From Peristeroidobacter soli (GTDB lineage: Bacteria > Pseudomonadota > Gammaproteobacteria > Steroidobacterales > Steroidobacteraceae): a stretch of 64,000 nucleotides of DNA. Positions 43,751 through 52,958 of the stretch are shown in pieces. A model generated the notes under the pieces. That model was not told where the DNA came from. It saw only the letters and a program-made list of their open reading frames with translations, and did not search any database. The stretch's first letter is position 1; each line of letters opens with the position of its first letter. Both the position numbers and the translations under genes were made by a program. The stretch lies in contig NZ_RYEV01000005.1 in assembly GCF_004138485.1 (NCBI RefSeq), positions 854,827 to 918,826 on the forward strand. Reading direction: 5' to 3'.

Positions 43751-45127
43751 GTGTCCACTCTATCCGCAAGCTCCCGCCCGACGAGCGAATGGCAGCAGCT
43801 CGATCATGCGCATCAGGTTCATCCGTTCACCGACCAGAAAGCGCTGCATGGGCGCGGCGTGCGTGTCATCACCGGCGCGCAAGGCGTTTACATCTGGGAC
43901 AGCGAGGGCAATCGATTCCTCGACGGCATGGCCGGGCTGTGGTGTGTGAACGTCGGTTACGGACGCAAGGAACTCACGCAGGCCGTGCAGCGGCAAATGG
44001 AAGAGCTGCCTTATTACAATAATTTCTTTCAGACGGCGAACGTGCCGCAGATCGAGCTGGCCCGCATGCTCGCCGAGCTCACGCCGAACGGGCTGCGCCA
44101 TTTCATCTATTCATCGTCGGGCTCCGAGGCCAACGACACCGTCGTGCGACTGGTGCGTCACTACTGGGCCACGTTGGGCAAACCCACCAAGCGCGTGTTC
44201 ATCGGTCGGACGCTGGCCTATCACGGCAGCACGCTCGCGGCGGTGAGCTTGGGTGGTATGCCGAACATGCGAGGCATGGATCGCGTGCCGCTGCCCGAGT
44301 TCGAGCACATCATCCATCCGCACGCGTATTGGCAGGGCGAAGGAGTCACCAGGGAAAGTTATGGGTTGAAGGCGGCGCGTGCGCTGGAAGAGAAGATTCT
44401 CGAGCTCGGCGCCGATAACGTCGCTGCATTCATTGGCGAGCCGGCGCAGGGCGCGGGCGGAGTGTTTGAAGCGCCCGCGGGTTACTGGGCCGAGATTCAG
44501 CGGATCTGCAGGAAATACGACGTACTGCTGGTGGCCGACGAGGTCATCTGCGGCTTCGGCCGCACCGGTCGGTGGTTCGGCTCACACACGTATGACATCG
44601 CGCCCGACCTGATGAGCATGGCGAAAGGGCTGTCGTCTGGTTATCTGCCGATCTCGGCGGTCGCGATGACGGATCGGATCTTCGACGTCATCGCCGGCGG
44701 CGGTCCGATCGCGCACGGCTACACCTATTCGGGACACCCGACGGCATGCGCCGTTGCGATCGCGAATCTCGAAATCATGAAACGCGAGCGCATCGTCGAG
44801 CATGTGCGCGAGGTGGCCTCGCCGTATTTCTTCCAGAAGCTGCGGGAGCTGGCGCAGCGTCATCCATTGATCGGCGAAGTGCGGGGTGTCGGCTTGATGG
44901 CCGCCGTGCAGCTGGTAAGAGATAAACAAAAGCGCATTCCGTTCGATCCGAAGCAGGAGCCGGCCATCAAGTGTCGTGAAGCCAGCCTGCAGGAAGGGCT
45001 CATCGTTCGCGCCGTAGGCGAGGCGGTGGTGCTCAGCCCGCCGCTCATCATTTCGCGCGCGGAGATTGATGAGCTGGTCAGCAAGTTGAGCGCGGGCCTC
45101 GACCAGGCGGCGGCACAGCTGGGGTAA
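43751..45127 (+). CDS. Class III aminotransferase (omega-amino acid:pyruvate type)
   Basis: A 458-residue PLP enzyme. The cofactor lysine is in MSMAKGLSSGYLP. Other family parts are GVYIWDSEGNRFLDGMAGLWCVNVGYG, SSSGSEANDTVVRLVR, ADEVICGFGRTGRWFG and HGYTYSGHPTACAVAIAN. The full pattern resembles beta-alanine or putrescine:pyruvate aminotransferases, which move amino groups from terminal amines or beta-amino acids. GTG 43751 was chosen; an upstream in-frame ATG (43697) would fall inside the hairpin. It ends base to base with the convergent LysR gene. Confidence 0.9.
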   Translation: MSTLSASSRPTSEWQQLDHAHQVHPFTDQKALHGRGVRVITGAQGVYIWDSEGNRFLDGMAGLWCVNVGYGRKELTQAVQRQMEELPYYNNFFQTANVPQIELARMLAELTPNGLRHFIYSSSGSEANDTVVRLVRHYWATLGKPTKRVFIGRTLAYHGSTLAAVSLGGMPNMRGMDRVPLPEFEHIIHPHAYWQGEGVTRESYGLKAARALEEKILELGADNVAAFIGEPAQGAGGVFEAPAGYWAEIQRICRKYDVLLVADEVICGFGRTGRWFGSHTYDIAPDLMSMAKGLSSGYLPISAVAMTDRIFDVIAGGGPIAHGYTYSGHPTACAVAIANLEIMKRERIVEHVREVASPYFFQKLRELAQRHPLIGEVRGVGLMAAVQLVRDKQKRIPFDPKQEPAIKCREASLQEGLIVRAVGEAVVLSPPLIISRAEIDELVSKLSAGLDQAAAQLG

Positions 45128-46084
45128 TTAACTCGCGGGCGGCACCAGATTCGGTGCCGCCTTGGCGATTTCTTCGATGAGCCACTCGCGAAAGCCGCGT
45201 ATGAGTGGCGCGTCCCATCGATCCGCTCGCGCGGCGAGCTGATAAATACCCATGCTGTAGGGCTGGAAGGTCGCAAGTCCTGCGCCGACTTCAACGAGTC
45301 GCCGCGCGGCGATGTCATCCGCGATGATGAGTTTGTTACTGAGCGCGATGCCGCGACCGTAGCGTGCGGCATTCAACGTCAGATCGCCTTGCCACAGGCG
45401 CGGACCGATGAGGTCCACTTCTTCTTGCACGCCATGCGCGGCCAGCCAGTTGCTCCAGCGATCGAAGTTTTCTTCGTGCAGCAGTTTGTGTTGCAGCAGA
45501 TCGGCGGGCTTGCGAATCGGCGGCGCCTTGGCGAGATAAGCCGGGCTCGCCGTCGCGACAATAGGCGCATATGCGATGTCGACGCTGCGAAGTTCGGGCG
45601 GCAACGTGGGCTCGACGCGATAGGTCGCGATGAAACGAATGTCCACGTCTACTTCCTGTGACGAGAAATCCGGCACGCGCGTGGTGGGACGCAGCTCGAT
45701 GTCGACCTCCGGATTGAGCCGTTCGAACTCGGCGAGCCGGCTGGACAGCCATTGCAACGCGAGGCCGGCCATGCAGCGCACGTGCAGACGCCGGAGCTCG
45801 CCATGTCGCATCAGCTCGATCGTGGCCTGCGTCAGCATGTCGAACGCCGCGGCCACTTGTTTGTGATATCGCTTGCCGTCCTCGGTGAGCACGATGCCCG
45901 CCGGGCTGCGTTGAAACAGCGTCGCGCCGGTCCAGGTTTCGATGGTGCGCAGGTGTCGGCTCACCACCGCGTGATCGCGGCCCAGGGCAGGGGCCGCTTT
46001 GCGTACACCGCCGAGGCGCGCGACAGCGTCGAAAGCACGCAGCGCTTCGAAAGGCGGCAGCGATTTGCGCGGATCGTTCTTCAT
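45128..46084 (-). CDS. LysR family transcriptional regulator (paralogue of the one at 59136)
   Basis: A 318-residue regulator with the N-terminal helix-turn-helix LPPFEALRAFDAVARLGGVRKAAPALGRDHAVVSRHLRTIE and a LysR effector domain. It shares long near-identical stretches with the regulator at 59136, such as LPPFEALRAFDAVA, GGVRKAA and LLHEE-FDRW-NWL. Convergent to the aminotransferase and divergent from the serine hydrolase at 46265, it is a natural candidate to control both. Confidence 0.93.
   Translation of the reverse strand: MKNDPRKSLPPFEALRAFDAVARLGGVRKAAPALGRDHAVVSRHLRTIETWTGATLFQRSPAGIVLTEDGKRYHKQVAAAFDMLTQATIELMRHGELRRLHVRCMAGLALQWLSSRLAEFERLNPEVDIELRPTTRVPDFSSQEVDVDIRFIATYRVEPTLPPELRSVDIAYAPIVATASPAYLAKAPPIRKPADLLQHKLLHEENFDRWSNWLAAHGVQEEVDLIGPRLWQGDLTLNAARYGRGIALSNKLIIADDIAARRLVEVGAGLATFQPYSMGIYQLAARADRWDAPLIRGFREWLIEEIAKAAPNLVPPAS
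45138..45161 (+). terminator. Perfect 9-bp hairpin after the aminotransferase, inside the LysR 3' end
   Basis: GGCGGCACC (45138-45146) pairs with GGTGCCGCC (45153-45161) around a 6-base loop, followed by only two T. It lies within the last codons of the convergent LysR gene and could end transcripts from either side. Confidence 0.55.
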
Positions 46085-46264
46085 GTCGCAGGACGATAGC
46101 CGCCCGCATCGCCAGGGTCCAGCCTCGCTGGTGTGATCAGCTCACCGGCAGCGGATCGAATTGCAATCACCTGCCTGGAGGCAAGCAGCGTAAATAGACA
46201 CCTGTCACGCGCAGCGCAGGTCGGTATCTTGCAAACGGGTAATCGGTTCGAAGTGAAGGGCGAG

Positions 46265-47395
46265 ATGCCCGATCGGCGGCAGCTGAGTCGTCTGGCCTAC
46301 GCCGGCAAATTGCTGCCGCCCACGCAGCGGTCGCTGTTCCTCGATGGCAGTTGGGCCTTCGCGACCCGATCCATCGCGCGCGGCTCGCGAGTGCGTGCGC
46401 TGCCAGCGAGCGATCGCGAGTTGCGTGACGTTGCGATTCAGTCGCGCGGTGTCGAGTTCGATCTCGCCGATTACATTTCGCGCAATCGCGTGGCCGGCCT
46501 GCTCATCGCGCATCGAGGCAGCGTGGCACTCGAACATTACGACCTCGGGCTCGACGCGGACGCGCGCTGGATTTCGATGTCGTGCGCCAAGTCGGTCAGC
46601 ACCACGCTGGTCGGGGCGGCCATCCAGGACGGCCTGATCGGCGGCGTCGAGGAGCCGCTCACCGACTACTTGCCGCAACTCCGAGGCAGCTCGTACGATG
46701 GCGTTTCGGTGCGCCAGCTGTTGCAGATGACGTCGGGCGTGAAGTGGGACGATACCCACACGGATCCGGGCTCCGAACGTTCGCACATGCTGGAATTGCA
46801 GATCGCCCAGCGCTCCGGTGCCATCCTCGATTTCGTCGCAAGCCTGCCGCGGGTTGCTCCGGCCGGGAGCGTCTGGAATTACAGCACCGCCGAAACGCAC
46901 GTCGTTGGTGCGCTGGTGCAGGCCACGACGGGGCGGTGGTTGAGCGATTACCTGTCGGAAAAAATCTGGGTCCCCTTCGGGATGCAGAGCGAGGCGACCT
47001 GGTGGCTGGAGTCGCCCGAGGGCCTCGAGGTCGCTGGCAGCGGCATTCACGCCACGCTGCGCGATTACGCGCGCTTCGGCCTGTTCCTCATGAACGACGG
47101 CCTGATCGAGGGCAAGCGCGTGTTACCCGAAGGCTGGGTTGCTCAGGCAAGTGCGTCGCTGGCCATTCATGGCAAGCGGGTGGACTACGGCTACATGTGG
47201 TGGCCAGTGCCGGACGCCGAGGGCTCGTTTGCCGACGGCGCTTTTGGCGCACGCGGCATCTTCGGCCAGTTCATTTACGTCAACCCGCGCGCCGAAGTGG
47301 TGATCGCGGTGTGCAGTTCGCGCTCGAAGCCCAAGTTCGCCGAGGCGATCGTCGACAACGATTTCTTCAACGGTGTGGTGGCGGCGTTGCGCTGA
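46265..47395 (+). CDS. Beta-lactamase-like serine hydrolase (NylB/EstB type), second copy
   Basis: A 376-residue serine hydrolase. The nucleophile motif is S106-C-A-K109 in SMSCAKSVSTTLVG; the second-motif region reads WNYSTAETHVVGALVQATTG. It shares the order DYLSEKIW-P-GM-ATWWL-SP-G and SGIHATLRDYARFG with the protein at 33507, so the two are paralogues with about the same length. ATG 46265 has AAGGG upstream; an earlier in-frame start (46133) would add 44 residues that look unlike coding sequence. It starts on the divergent side of a LysR gene. Confidence 0.84.
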   Translation: MPDRRQLSRLAYAGKLLPPTQRSLFLDGSWAFATRSIARGSRVRALPASDRELRDVAIQSRGVEFDLADYISRNRVAGLLIAHRGSVALEHYDLGLDADARWISMSCAKSVSTTLVGAAIQDGLIGGVEEPLTDYLPQLRGSSYDGVSVRQLLQMTSGVKWDDTHTDPGSERSHMLELQIAQRSGAILDFVASLPRVAPAGSVWNYSTAETHVVGALVQATTGRWLSDYLSEKIWVPFGMQSEATWWLESPEGLEVAGSGIHATLRDYARFGLFLMNDGLIEGKRVLPEGWVAQASASLAIHGKRVDYGYMWWPVPDAEGSFADGAFGARGIFGQFIYVNPRAEVVIAVCSSRSKPKFAEAIVDNDFFNGVVAALR

Positions 47396-47492
47396 ACACA
47401 CCGCTGCCTGCATCGGATGCAGTGTTCACGTAGCGGGTCACCTCAATTATTTTGGCACCGTGCCGGCTTCCCGGCGCAAGGGGATGGGGAAA

Positions 47493-49574
47493 ATGAACAG
47501 AAATACCAAATGTCTGCTGGCAATGTCGCTGGCGACCGTGCAACCGATCGCCAGCTGGGCCCAGGACAGCGTGGTTGAGGAAATCGTCGTGACGGCGCAG
47601 AAGCGTGAGGAGCGCACCATCGACGTGCCGATGAGCCTCACGGTGATGGGCGCCACCGAGCTGGAACAGCGCGGCGTGCGCTCGATTCAGGACCTGTCGT
47701 TCGCGGTGCCCGGCGTGGCCATGCGCGTCGACGGTCCGGGCTCGCTGCAGCTCTTCATGCGCGGCATCGGCAATCTCGCCGGTTCCGAAGCGCTCACGTC
47801 CGTGTACATGGACGAGACGCCGACCACGCTGTATTTGTTTCGACAACTGGATCTGCGCTCGCTCGACATGGAGCGTATCGAAGTCCTCAAGGGCCCGCAG
47901 GGCACGCTGTACGGCCAGGGCTCGGCCGCCGGTACCGTCCGCTTCATTACGCAGAAGCCGAAACTGGATCGCTTCGAGGGACGCGCCGAGGGTGAGCTGT
48001 CGTTCATCGAGGATGGCGACTCGAACGAGAAGCTCACCGGCATCGTCAACCTGCCCATCGTCGATGGCGTGTTCGGCGTGCGTGTCGCGGCGTCGGGTGA
48101 ACAGGGCGGTGGCTGGATCGATCAGCCCGAAGCCGGCATCAAGGACGGCAACAATCAGGACGTCTACAACATCCGCACCAAGGCGCTGTGGCGTCCCAGC
48201 AATGCGCTGGAGATCGAAGGCACCATCGCCGCGTATCAATTGAAGAGCGAGCTGGGTCTGGACTACGAGGGGCCGGATCGCACCATCGACATGGGGCTCG
48301 ACCGCTCGCGCCGCATCCGTCCGCGCGTCGATCGTTATCAGCTGTACAACCTCACCGGCACGTACTCGTTCGAGAACTCCGCGCTGACCAGTGCGACCAG
48401 TTACATCGATTACATGCGTGACTACGCGTTGCCGTACATCACGCCGGTGGAGTCGACCTATCGGCCGCCGGGAGGCAATCTGGAAGGTATCAGCACCTAC
48501 GACGATCAAACGTATCAATTCACGCAGGAGCTGCGACTGGTCTCCACCGGCGAGCGCCGCTTCAACTACACGCTCGGTGCCTACTACCGCCAGGTCGATT
48601 CGGCGTTCTCCGGTCCGATCGAGACGCTGTACAACTCGGTGGTGCTCGAGCCGTACATTTACATCTCCGACAACCATAGCGAATCCTGGTCGTTGTTCGC
48701 CGATGGCTCGGTCAAGCTCGGCGAGCGCTTCGAAGTGGGCGCGGGCGTGCGTCACTTCACGGACGATTCCTCGATCTTCGACGGCACGCGCACGCAAAGC
48801 GATACATTCGAGTCGACCGATCCGCGTATCTATGCGTCCTACGCGCTCACCGACAGCGTGAAGATCTACACCAATGTCGCGAAGGGTTTCCGCAGCGGCG
48901 GTTTTAATTCGTACGGTCAGCCGCCGTACGATCCCGAGAAGATCTACAACTACGAAATCGGCGCCAAGGGTTCGGTGATGGACGGCCGGTTCCAGTTCGA
49001 GACGGCGGCCTATTACACCGACTACAAGAACATGATTCGCCGCGGCCTGGTGGTGGTCAATCAACAGTTCCAGAACATCGCCGCCAACATCGGCACGGTG
49101 GAGATCAAGGGCATCGAGGCGGGCTTCGGCTGGCGCGCTACCGATCAATTGATGTTGAGCGCGTCCGGCTCCTACATCGACACCGAAGTGGTCGAGCTCG
49201 ACGCCGACAATGCGGCCAACGAGGTCGGCGATCCGTCCGATTACGTGCCGAAGGTGAGCTACACGCTGGCGGCGAACTACTCGTTCCAGTGGGCCGCCGG
49301 CATCGACGGCTTCGTGCACCTGGACATCAACCATCGCGATGAGGTGCTGTACACCGACCGTTTCATGTACTACCCGCAGTACGTCACGCAGGCTTCCGAC
49401 AGCTTCACGCTGCTCGGTGCCCGGCTCGGCATGAGCTGGGGCAAGACCTCGCTCGAGCTGTTCGGTACCAACCTCACCAACGAGAACAAGGCGGTGGACC
49501 CGTTCGTGCTGTGGTCGCAGGCGAATCGCACCAAACCGCGTACCATCGGCATCAAGGCGGCGTTCAACTTCTGA
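47493..49574 (+). CDS. TonB-dependent receptor
   Basis: A 693-residue outer-membrane receptor. The signal peptide ends ASWAQD, and the TonB box region is SVVEEIVVTAQKREERTIDVPMSLTVMG, as in the large FecA-like receptor group of carbohydrate and peptide scavengers. The plug has LRSLDMERIEVLKGPQGTLYGQGSAAGTVRFIT, and the barrel ends IGIKAAFNF. ATG 47493 follows GGGGA; ATG 47484 is also in frame. It precedes two secreted amidohydrolase genes on the same strand and may take up what they release. Confidence 0.9.
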   Translation: MNRNTKCLLAMSLATVQPIASWAQDSVVEEIVVTAQKREERTIDVPMSLTVMGATELEQRGVRSIQDLSFAVPGVAMRVDGPGSLQLFMRGIGNLAGSEALTSVYMDETPTTLYLFRQLDLRSLDMERIEVLKGPQGTLYGQGSAAGTVRFITQKPKLDRFEGRAEGELSFIEDGDSNEKLTGIVNLPIVDGVFGVRVAASGEQGGGWIDQPEAGIKDGNNQDVYNIRTKALWRPSNALEIEGTIAAYQLKSELGLDYEGPDRTIDMGLDRSRRIRPRVDRYQLYNLTGTYSFENSALTSATSYIDYMRDYALPYITPVESTYRPPGGNLEGISTYDDQTYQFTQELRLVSTGERRFNYTLGAYYRQVDSAFSGPIETLYNSVVLEPYIYISDNHSESWSLFADGSVKLGERFEVGAGVRHFTDDSSIFDGTRTQSDTFESTDPRIYASYALTDSVKIYTNVAKGFRSGGFNSYGQPPYDPEKIYNYEIGAKGSVMDGRFQFETAAYYTDYKNMIRRGLVVVNQQFQNIAANIGTVEIKGIEAGFGWRATDQLMLSASGSYIDTEVVELDADNAANEVGDPSDYVPKVSYTLAANYSFQWAAGIDGFVHLDINHRDEVLYTDRFMYYPQYVTQASDSFTLLGARLGMSWGKTSLELFGTNLTNENKAVDPFVLWSQANRTKPRTIGIKAAFNF

Positions 49575-49583
49575 CGATCGCGC

Positions 49584-49609
49584 ACGGCCGCTGCAGAGGT
49601 AGCGGCCGT
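49584..49609 (+). terminator. Perfect 9-bp hairpin after the TonB receptor gene
   Basis: ACGGCCGCT (49584-49592) pairs with AGCGGCCGT (49601-49609) around an 8-base loop, 9 bases after the receptor stop, followed by CCCTTATCC. It is the third perfect gene-end hairpin in the block and likewise lacks a real T-run. Confidence 0.55.
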
Positions 49610-49680
49610 CCCTTATCCATCAATGACGACAGGGCCGGCACGATGCCAGGCCTGTCGCACCAGGGGATCGAGCCTCCAGA

Positions 49681-52600
49681 ATGTTTCAGTCGAATTCAGC
49701 GAGCGGTTCAGCGCGTCGATGGCGGTGGACTGTCGGTTTGGCGTGGATGGCGCTCGCGGGCGCCGCGACGGCGGCGCAGAGTTGGGACGTGTCGAGTCCC
49801 GGCCAGCCATATCGCGATGTCGAGTTCACGGTGCAGGAAGGCACGTGGATGAGTGTGGATGTGAGTCCGGACGGCCAGTTGCTGGTGTTCGATCTGCTGG
49901 GCGACATCTTCACGCTGCCGGTGAACGGCGGCGAGGCCAGGCTGGTTCAGGGCGGGCCGGCGATGCAACGCACGCCGCGCTTCAGCGCCGATGGCAAGCA
50001 GTTGTTGTTCGTCAGCGATGCCTCGGGGGCGGAGAACGTCTGGATCTCCAACGTCGATGGTAGCAATGCGCGAGCGGTCACGCATGAAACTCGCGATCTG
50101 ATTCAGGCGGCCAACTGGGGGCCGGACCAGCAAAGTGTCGTGGCGTCGTTCATTCCCGCGCGGCATCCGATGCGGTGGAGCGCCGAGATCAAGCTCTATG
50201 AAGTGGGCGGTGGCAGTCGCACGCTGGTGCCAGTTCCAGCGAACAAGCGGGACGTCGCCGAGCCTGAGATGTCTGCCGATGGTCAGTACGTGTACTACAG
50301 CGAGCGTCTGACCACGCCGAATATTTATATCGACGCCAATCACATCAACTACGCAGTCAAGCGGCGCGATGTGCGCACCGGCCAGAGCGAAGAGCTGGCG
50401 AGCGGGTGGGGCGCGGCACTCGCGCCGCAAATCTCAAAGAGCGGCAAACATCTCGCATTCGTGCGCCGGGTCAAGGACAAAACGCTACTGTTCCACATGG
50501 ATCTCACGACACGCGCGCAACGCGCGGTCTACGACGGGCTCGATCGGGATCTGCAAGCCTCCTACGAAGCGCAGGTGAACTACTATCCTGGCTACGCCTG
50601 GTTTCCGGATGAAAAGCACATTGCCGTCTGGGCGCAGGGCAAGTTGATGAAGATCGATGTGGAGACGGGAGCCGCCACGCCGATTCCCTTCCGAGCGCAT
50701 GTTCGTGCGCGTGTCGTCGAGCCGGTGCGCTTCGAGCAGGATCTGGCGCCGGCTCAGGTGCAGGTCCGGGCGATTCGCGATCTCGCCGTGAGTTCGGATG
50801 AGAAGGTGACGATTTTCACCGCACTGAATCGTCTGTGGCGTCGTGCCGGGGCGGATGGTGAGCCGACGGCGTTCGGTCGGTCGGGCGCAGCCGGGTTCGA
50901 GCCAGCGTTCGCCAGCGATGGCAAGCGCGTCGTCTATGTCGAATGGGACGACGAGCGTGGCAGCGCGCTCAACATCGCGAACCAGAGCGGCAAGGGCCTG
51001 CGAACGATTGCGATGAGTCGCGGCGTGATCCGGCAGCCGCAGTTTTCCGCTGATGGCAAACGCGTGACGTTTCGTATCCAGGCCGCCGACGTGAGCATGG
51101 GCGGCGCGCGTGCCAAGCCGGGTATCTATTGGGTCGAGGCCACAGGCGGTGAGCCTCACTTCATCGCGGCGGGTGACGACGCGCCACAGTTCTCGCCGGA
51201 CGGTCAGCGCGTGTACTTCGTCGTGTCCGACTACTCCGGACCCAGCGTTGCCCAGAGCTTGCGGAGCGCGACGCTCGATGGCTTGGATATTCGCGAACAC
51301 GCTCGCACGCCAAATGCCGACACGACGGACCTGCGCGCGAGTCCCGATCTGCGCTGGATCGCGTTCCGGGATCGGCAGCAGTACTTCGTCGTGCCGTATC
51401 GCGAGACTGGCGCGCCGCTGCGAGTGAGTGCGAACACCACCGAAGTCGCGGCGACGAAGCTGACGAATCGTGGAGGCTATGCGCTCACCTGGGCGAGCGA
51501 TTCGCGGTCGCTGCATTGGGCGTTGGGGCCGGAGTTGTATCGAGCCGCCGCGCCGTTCGCCAACGCATCGAGCAGCGCGCAAAGCTCGATCAATCTGAGC
51601 ATGCCGCTGGATGTGCCCAAAGGCACGGTCGCGTTCACGCACGCGACCATCCTCACCATGCGTGGCGATGAGGTGATTGAAGACGGCACGGTGGTCGTGG
51701 CCGGCAACCGAATCGCCGCGCTCGGTCCTTCGGCCAGCGTCGCGATTCCGGCAGGTGCCAAGGTTATCGATGCGGCGGGCAAGACCATCCTGCCAGGCCT
51801 CATCGATGCCCACGGTCACATCGATTGTTGTTACGGCACCGGCACGTCGCCGCAGAAGCAGGCGAGTCGTTACGCGGCGCTGGCGTTCGGCGTCACGACC
51901 AACTTCGATCCGTATCCGAACGAGCTGACCAGTTACGAGAGCACCGAAACCACGCTCGCGGGATTGAACGTCGGACCGCGCTGGATCGGCACGGGCGGCG
52001 CGCTGTGGGGCCGGTCCGAACAGGCCTCGAATCTGTATGAGCCTATCGAAACGCTCGACGATGCGCGCAATGTGATGGCTCGCAAGCGCGCCATCGGCGG
52101 CGCGATCGTGAAGAGCTATCGCTATCCGGCGCGGCGCGAACGCCAGCTGCTGGTGGCCGCCGGTCGCGAGGCGGGCATCATGGTCGATATCGAAGGCGAG
52201 AGTCAGTTCTATAACAATATCACCGCGGTGATCGACGGCCACACCAATCTCGAGCACAACCTGCCGTTCGCGAACTACTACGACGACATCGTGCAGCTGT
52301 TCGCGCAGGCGAAGGTGCACAACACGCCGACGCTGGTGGTCAACTTCGGCGAGCTGTTCGGCGAGAACTACATGTATCAGCACACCGAGGCCTGGAAAGA
52401 TCCCCGGATCCAGACCTTCGTGCAGGAAACGTTGAGCGGCTATAGCCCACTGAGCACACCGTACGGCGCGCCTCCGTATGCGCGTGCCATGACGTCCATT
52501 CACGTCGCCGATGAGTTGTGGGAGATCGGATTTCGCGGTGTTGCGCGTGCGACCGCGAAGCTCGATGCCGCGGGCGTCGTGATCAATGTCGGCTCGCATG

Positions 52601-52956
52601 GCGAGGTTCCGGGTCTCGCGATGCATTGGGAGATGCGCCTGCTCTCGCAAGGCGGGATGAGTCCGATGCGTATCCTGCACGCGGCCACGATCAACGGCGC
52701 GCGCACGCTGGGTATCGATCGACAGATCGGCTCGCTGGAGCCGGGCAAGCTGGCGGATCTCATCGTACTCGATCGCAATCCGCTCCAGGACATCGCCAAC
52801 ACCGACAGCGTACGGCTCACCATGGTGAACGGACGCCTCTATGACTCGATGACCATGAACGAAACCGGCAACTACGACCGACCTCGAAGCAAGTTCTATT
52901 GGGAGCTGCAACAACGCAACGGTATCGATTGGAACGAAGCATGGGGAGGGCGTTGA
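49681..52956 (+). CDS. Exported TolB-like beta-propeller/amidohydrolase, first of a tandem pair
   Basis: A 1091-residue protein with a signal peptide (ALAGAATAAQ). The N-terminal half is built of PD40 beta-propeller repeats (EGTWMSVDVSPDGQLLVFD, TPRFSADGKQLLFVSD, QFSADGKRVTF). The C-terminal amidohydrolase domain starts about residue 650 (TILTMRGDEVIEDGTVVVAGNRIAALG). Metal-ligand regions are LIDAHGHIDCC, IVKSY (Lys), TNLEHNLPF and VGSHGEVPGLAMHWEM, and the domain closes GKLADLIVLDRNPLQDI. This architecture occurs in exported peptidase-like or amidase-like enzymes. The true substrate is unknown. The next gene is a full-length paralogue two bases downstream. Confidence 0.88.
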   Translation: MFQSNSASGSARRWRWTVGLAWMALAGAATAAQSWDVSSPGQPYRDVEFTVQEGTWMSVDVSPDGQLLVFDLLGDIFTLPVNGGEARLVQGGPAMQRTPRFSADGKQLLFVSDASGAENVWISNVDGSNARAVTHETRDLIQAANWGPDQQSVVASFIPARHPMRWSAEIKLYEVGGGSRTLVPVPANKRDVAEPEMSADGQYVYYSERLTTPNIYIDANHINYAVKRRDVRTGQSEELASGWGAALAPQISKSGKHLAFVRRVKDKTLLFHMDLTTRAQRAVYDGLDRDLQASYEAQVNYYPGYAWFPDEKHIAVWAQGKLMKIDVETGAATPIPFRAHVRARVVEPVRFEQDLAPAQVQVRAIRDLAVSSDEKVTIFTALNRLWRRAGADGEPTAFGRSGAAGFEPAFASDGKRVVYVEWDDERGSALNIANQSGKGLRTIAMSRGVIRQPQFSADGKRVTFRIQAADVSMGGARAKPGIYWVEATGGEPHFIAAGDDAPQFSPDGQRVYFVVSDYSGPSVAQSLRSATLDGLDIREHARTPNADTTDLRASPDLRWIAFRDRQQYFVVPYRETGAPLRVSANTTEVAATKLTNRGGYALTWASDSRSLHWALGPELYRAAAPFANASSSAQSSINLSMPLDVPKGTVAFTHATILTMRGDEVIEDGTVVVAGNRIAALGPSASVAIPAGAKVIDAAGKTILPGLIDAHGHIDCCYGTGTSPQKQASRYAALAFGVTTNFDPYPNELTSYESTETTLAGLNVGPRWIGTGGALWGRSEQASNLYEPIETLDDARNVMARKRAIGGAIVKSYRYPARRERQLLVAAGREAGIMVDIEGESQFYNNITAVIDGHTNLEHNLPFANYYDDIVQLFAQAKVHNTPTLVVNFGELFGENYMYQHTEAWKDPRIQTFVQETLSGYSPLSTPYGAPPYARAMTSIHVADELWEIGFRGVARATAKLDAAGVVINVGSHGEVPGLAMHWEMRLLSQGGMSPMRILHAATINGARTLGIDRQIGSLEPGKLADLIVLDRNPLQDIANTDSVRLTMVNGRLYDSMTMNETGNYDRPRSKFYWELQQRNGIDWNEAWGGR

Positions 52957-52958
52957 AC

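Noticed and set aside
46150-46170. Degenerate shared box (ATTGCAATCACC) before the serine hydrolase at 46265
   Set aside because: Three of twelve core positions differ and the upstream TTGC part is absent, so it could easily be chance.
50485-52914. 809-residue minus-strand reading frame opposite the first amidohydrolase
   Set aside because: The plus strand encodes a full-length recognisable protein with signal peptide and motifs; the antisense frame shows no domain. The same holds for the 645-residue frame at 54312-56249.
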